A DNA stretch of 64,000 nucleotides from Aquidulcibacter paucihalophilus (GTDB taxonomy: Bacteria > Pseudomonadota > Alphaproteobacteria > Caulobacterales > Caulobacteraceae): contig CP127384.1 of NCBI GenBank assembly GCA_030285985.1, positions 1,600,501-1,664,500 on the forward strand, in the 5' to 3' direction. Made by a program: the position numbers and the translations under genes. Below the pieces are notes generated by a model. That model was not told where the DNA came from, ran no database searches, and saw only the letters and a program-made list of their open reading frames with translations. Shown here in pieces: positions 63,447 to 64,000 of the stretch (positions within the stretch are counted from its first letter, which is position 1; every line of letters starts with the position of its first letter).

Positions 63447-64000
63447 ATGATGACCCACGAGCATTCAAGATCCACAGAACGCCCCGCCAACACCGCCAAC
63501 GGCATCCTGATGCTGCTGATCGGACTGCTGCTGCTCGTCGCCGGGCCGGCCGTCGTGGCGCAGGATCCGGACTCGGCCGTGCGCGTGGTCGCCGGGATCG
63601 CCGCGGCGACCGTCGGCCTGTTGCTGGTGTGCGGACTCTATTCGCTCCAGACCAACGAAGGCATGGCCATCATGCTGTTCGGGGACTACCGCGGCACGGA
63701 TCGCAAGACCGGCCTGCGCTGGGTCCTGCCCTGGTACAGCCGGAAGAAGATCTCCCTGCGGGTGCGCAACCTGACCAGCGACAAGCTCAAGGTGAACGAC
63801 CGGCGCGGCAGCCCCATCGAGATCGCCGCCAACGTCGTGTGGCGCGTCCAGGATTCGGCCCAGGCCCTGTTTGACGTGGATGACTACCAGGCGTTCGTGA
63901 ACATCCAGGTGGACACGGCCCTGCGCGATATCGCCTCCCACTACGCCTACGACCACGGCGATGAGACCGATGTGCCCGAACTGACCCTGCGCGCCGACGC
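63447..64000 (+). CDS. SPFH/band 7 family membrane protein (5' part)
   Basis: The 184 codons present start with a short polar end, two hydrophobic segments (NGILMLLIGLLLLVAGPAVV and VRVVAGIAAATVGLLLVCGL), and the beginning of a band 7 domain: NEGMAIMLFGDYRGTDRKTG, LRWVLPWYSRKKISLRVRNL, IAANVVWRVQDSAQALF. These proteins form large membrane microdomain scaffolds. GGGAGGG precedes the start; ATG 63447 and ATG 63450 are both possible. The gene runs off the window edge. Confidence 0.88.
   Translation, partial: MMTHEHSRSTERPANTANGILMLLIGLLLLVAGPAVVAQDPDSAVRVVAGIAAATVGLLLVCGLYSLQTNEGMAIMLFGDYRGTDRKTGLRWVLPWYSRKKISLRVRNLTSDKLKVNDRRGSPIEIAANVVWRVQDSAQALFDVDDYQAFVNIQVDTALRDIASHYAYDHGDETDVPELTLRAD

Overview
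This 64 kb window is GC-rich, densely coded chromosomal DNA from an alphaproteobacterium of the order Caulobacterales, most likely Brevundimonas. The evidence is a DivK-PleD pair with Caulobacter-like sequence, a class I lysyl-tRNA synthetase, a DinB with an N-terminal zinc ribbon, a TamA/TamB pair, and a GyrA with Ala and Met at the two main quinolone-resistance positions. No integrase, transposase, CRISPR array or prophage block was seen, and no gap between genes exceeds about 250 bases.

Layout. 0-5 kb: riboflavin and thiamine genes (end of ribBA, ribH, nusB, thiL), then the proton-pumping pyrophosphatase hppA and a strong terminator. 5-10 kb: bamE facing an envelope/lipid operon (Cbp3-like chaperone, yceD, plsX, fabH, ihfA, a MerR regulator) and tRNA-Pro. 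10-18.5 kb: ctaA, a PhoX-like phosphatase, dinB, divK-pleD, rpmG and sodC. 18.6-25.6 kb: gyrA, a class IV aminotransferase, coaD, two tandem exported cyclophilins and a Ppx/GppA phosphatase. 25.8-30.4 kb: hspQ, phhA, an MHS-family transporter and two acetyltransferases. 30.4-35.5 kb: an arginine succinyltransferase operon (M20 hydrolase, astA, astD, astB). 36-42 kb: tamB and tamA. 42.6-57.7 kb: three histidine-kinase-like hybrid proteins, tRNA-Lys, tgt/queA, lysS, an S24-type repressor and a pair of small paralogous helical proteins. 57.9-59.6 kb: queC-queE-queD. 60-64 kb: tRNA-Val, a large autotransporter and the start of an SPFH-domain protein.

How the genes work together. Five queuosine genes sit in two clusters: queA-tgt plus an unknown gene, and queCED. 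Two of the enzymes look unusual: QueD has Tyr at the catalytic Cys position, and Tgt keeps only one of the three zinc-binding Cys. The arginine catabolic operon lacks astC and astE and instead begins with a carboxypeptidase-G2-like hydrolase that could remove succinate from succinylglutamate. Signalling genes are frequent; one protein has PAS-PAS-HisKA-receiver architecture with no ATPase domain.

No self-evident new defence or mobile system is present. The best leads are the variant queuosine enzymes, the ATPase-less kinase-like protein, the AstE replacement candidate, the noncanonical AUC start of ribH, and the tandem small-protein family at 54.3-55.0 kb. Family names come from sequence recognition without database searches.
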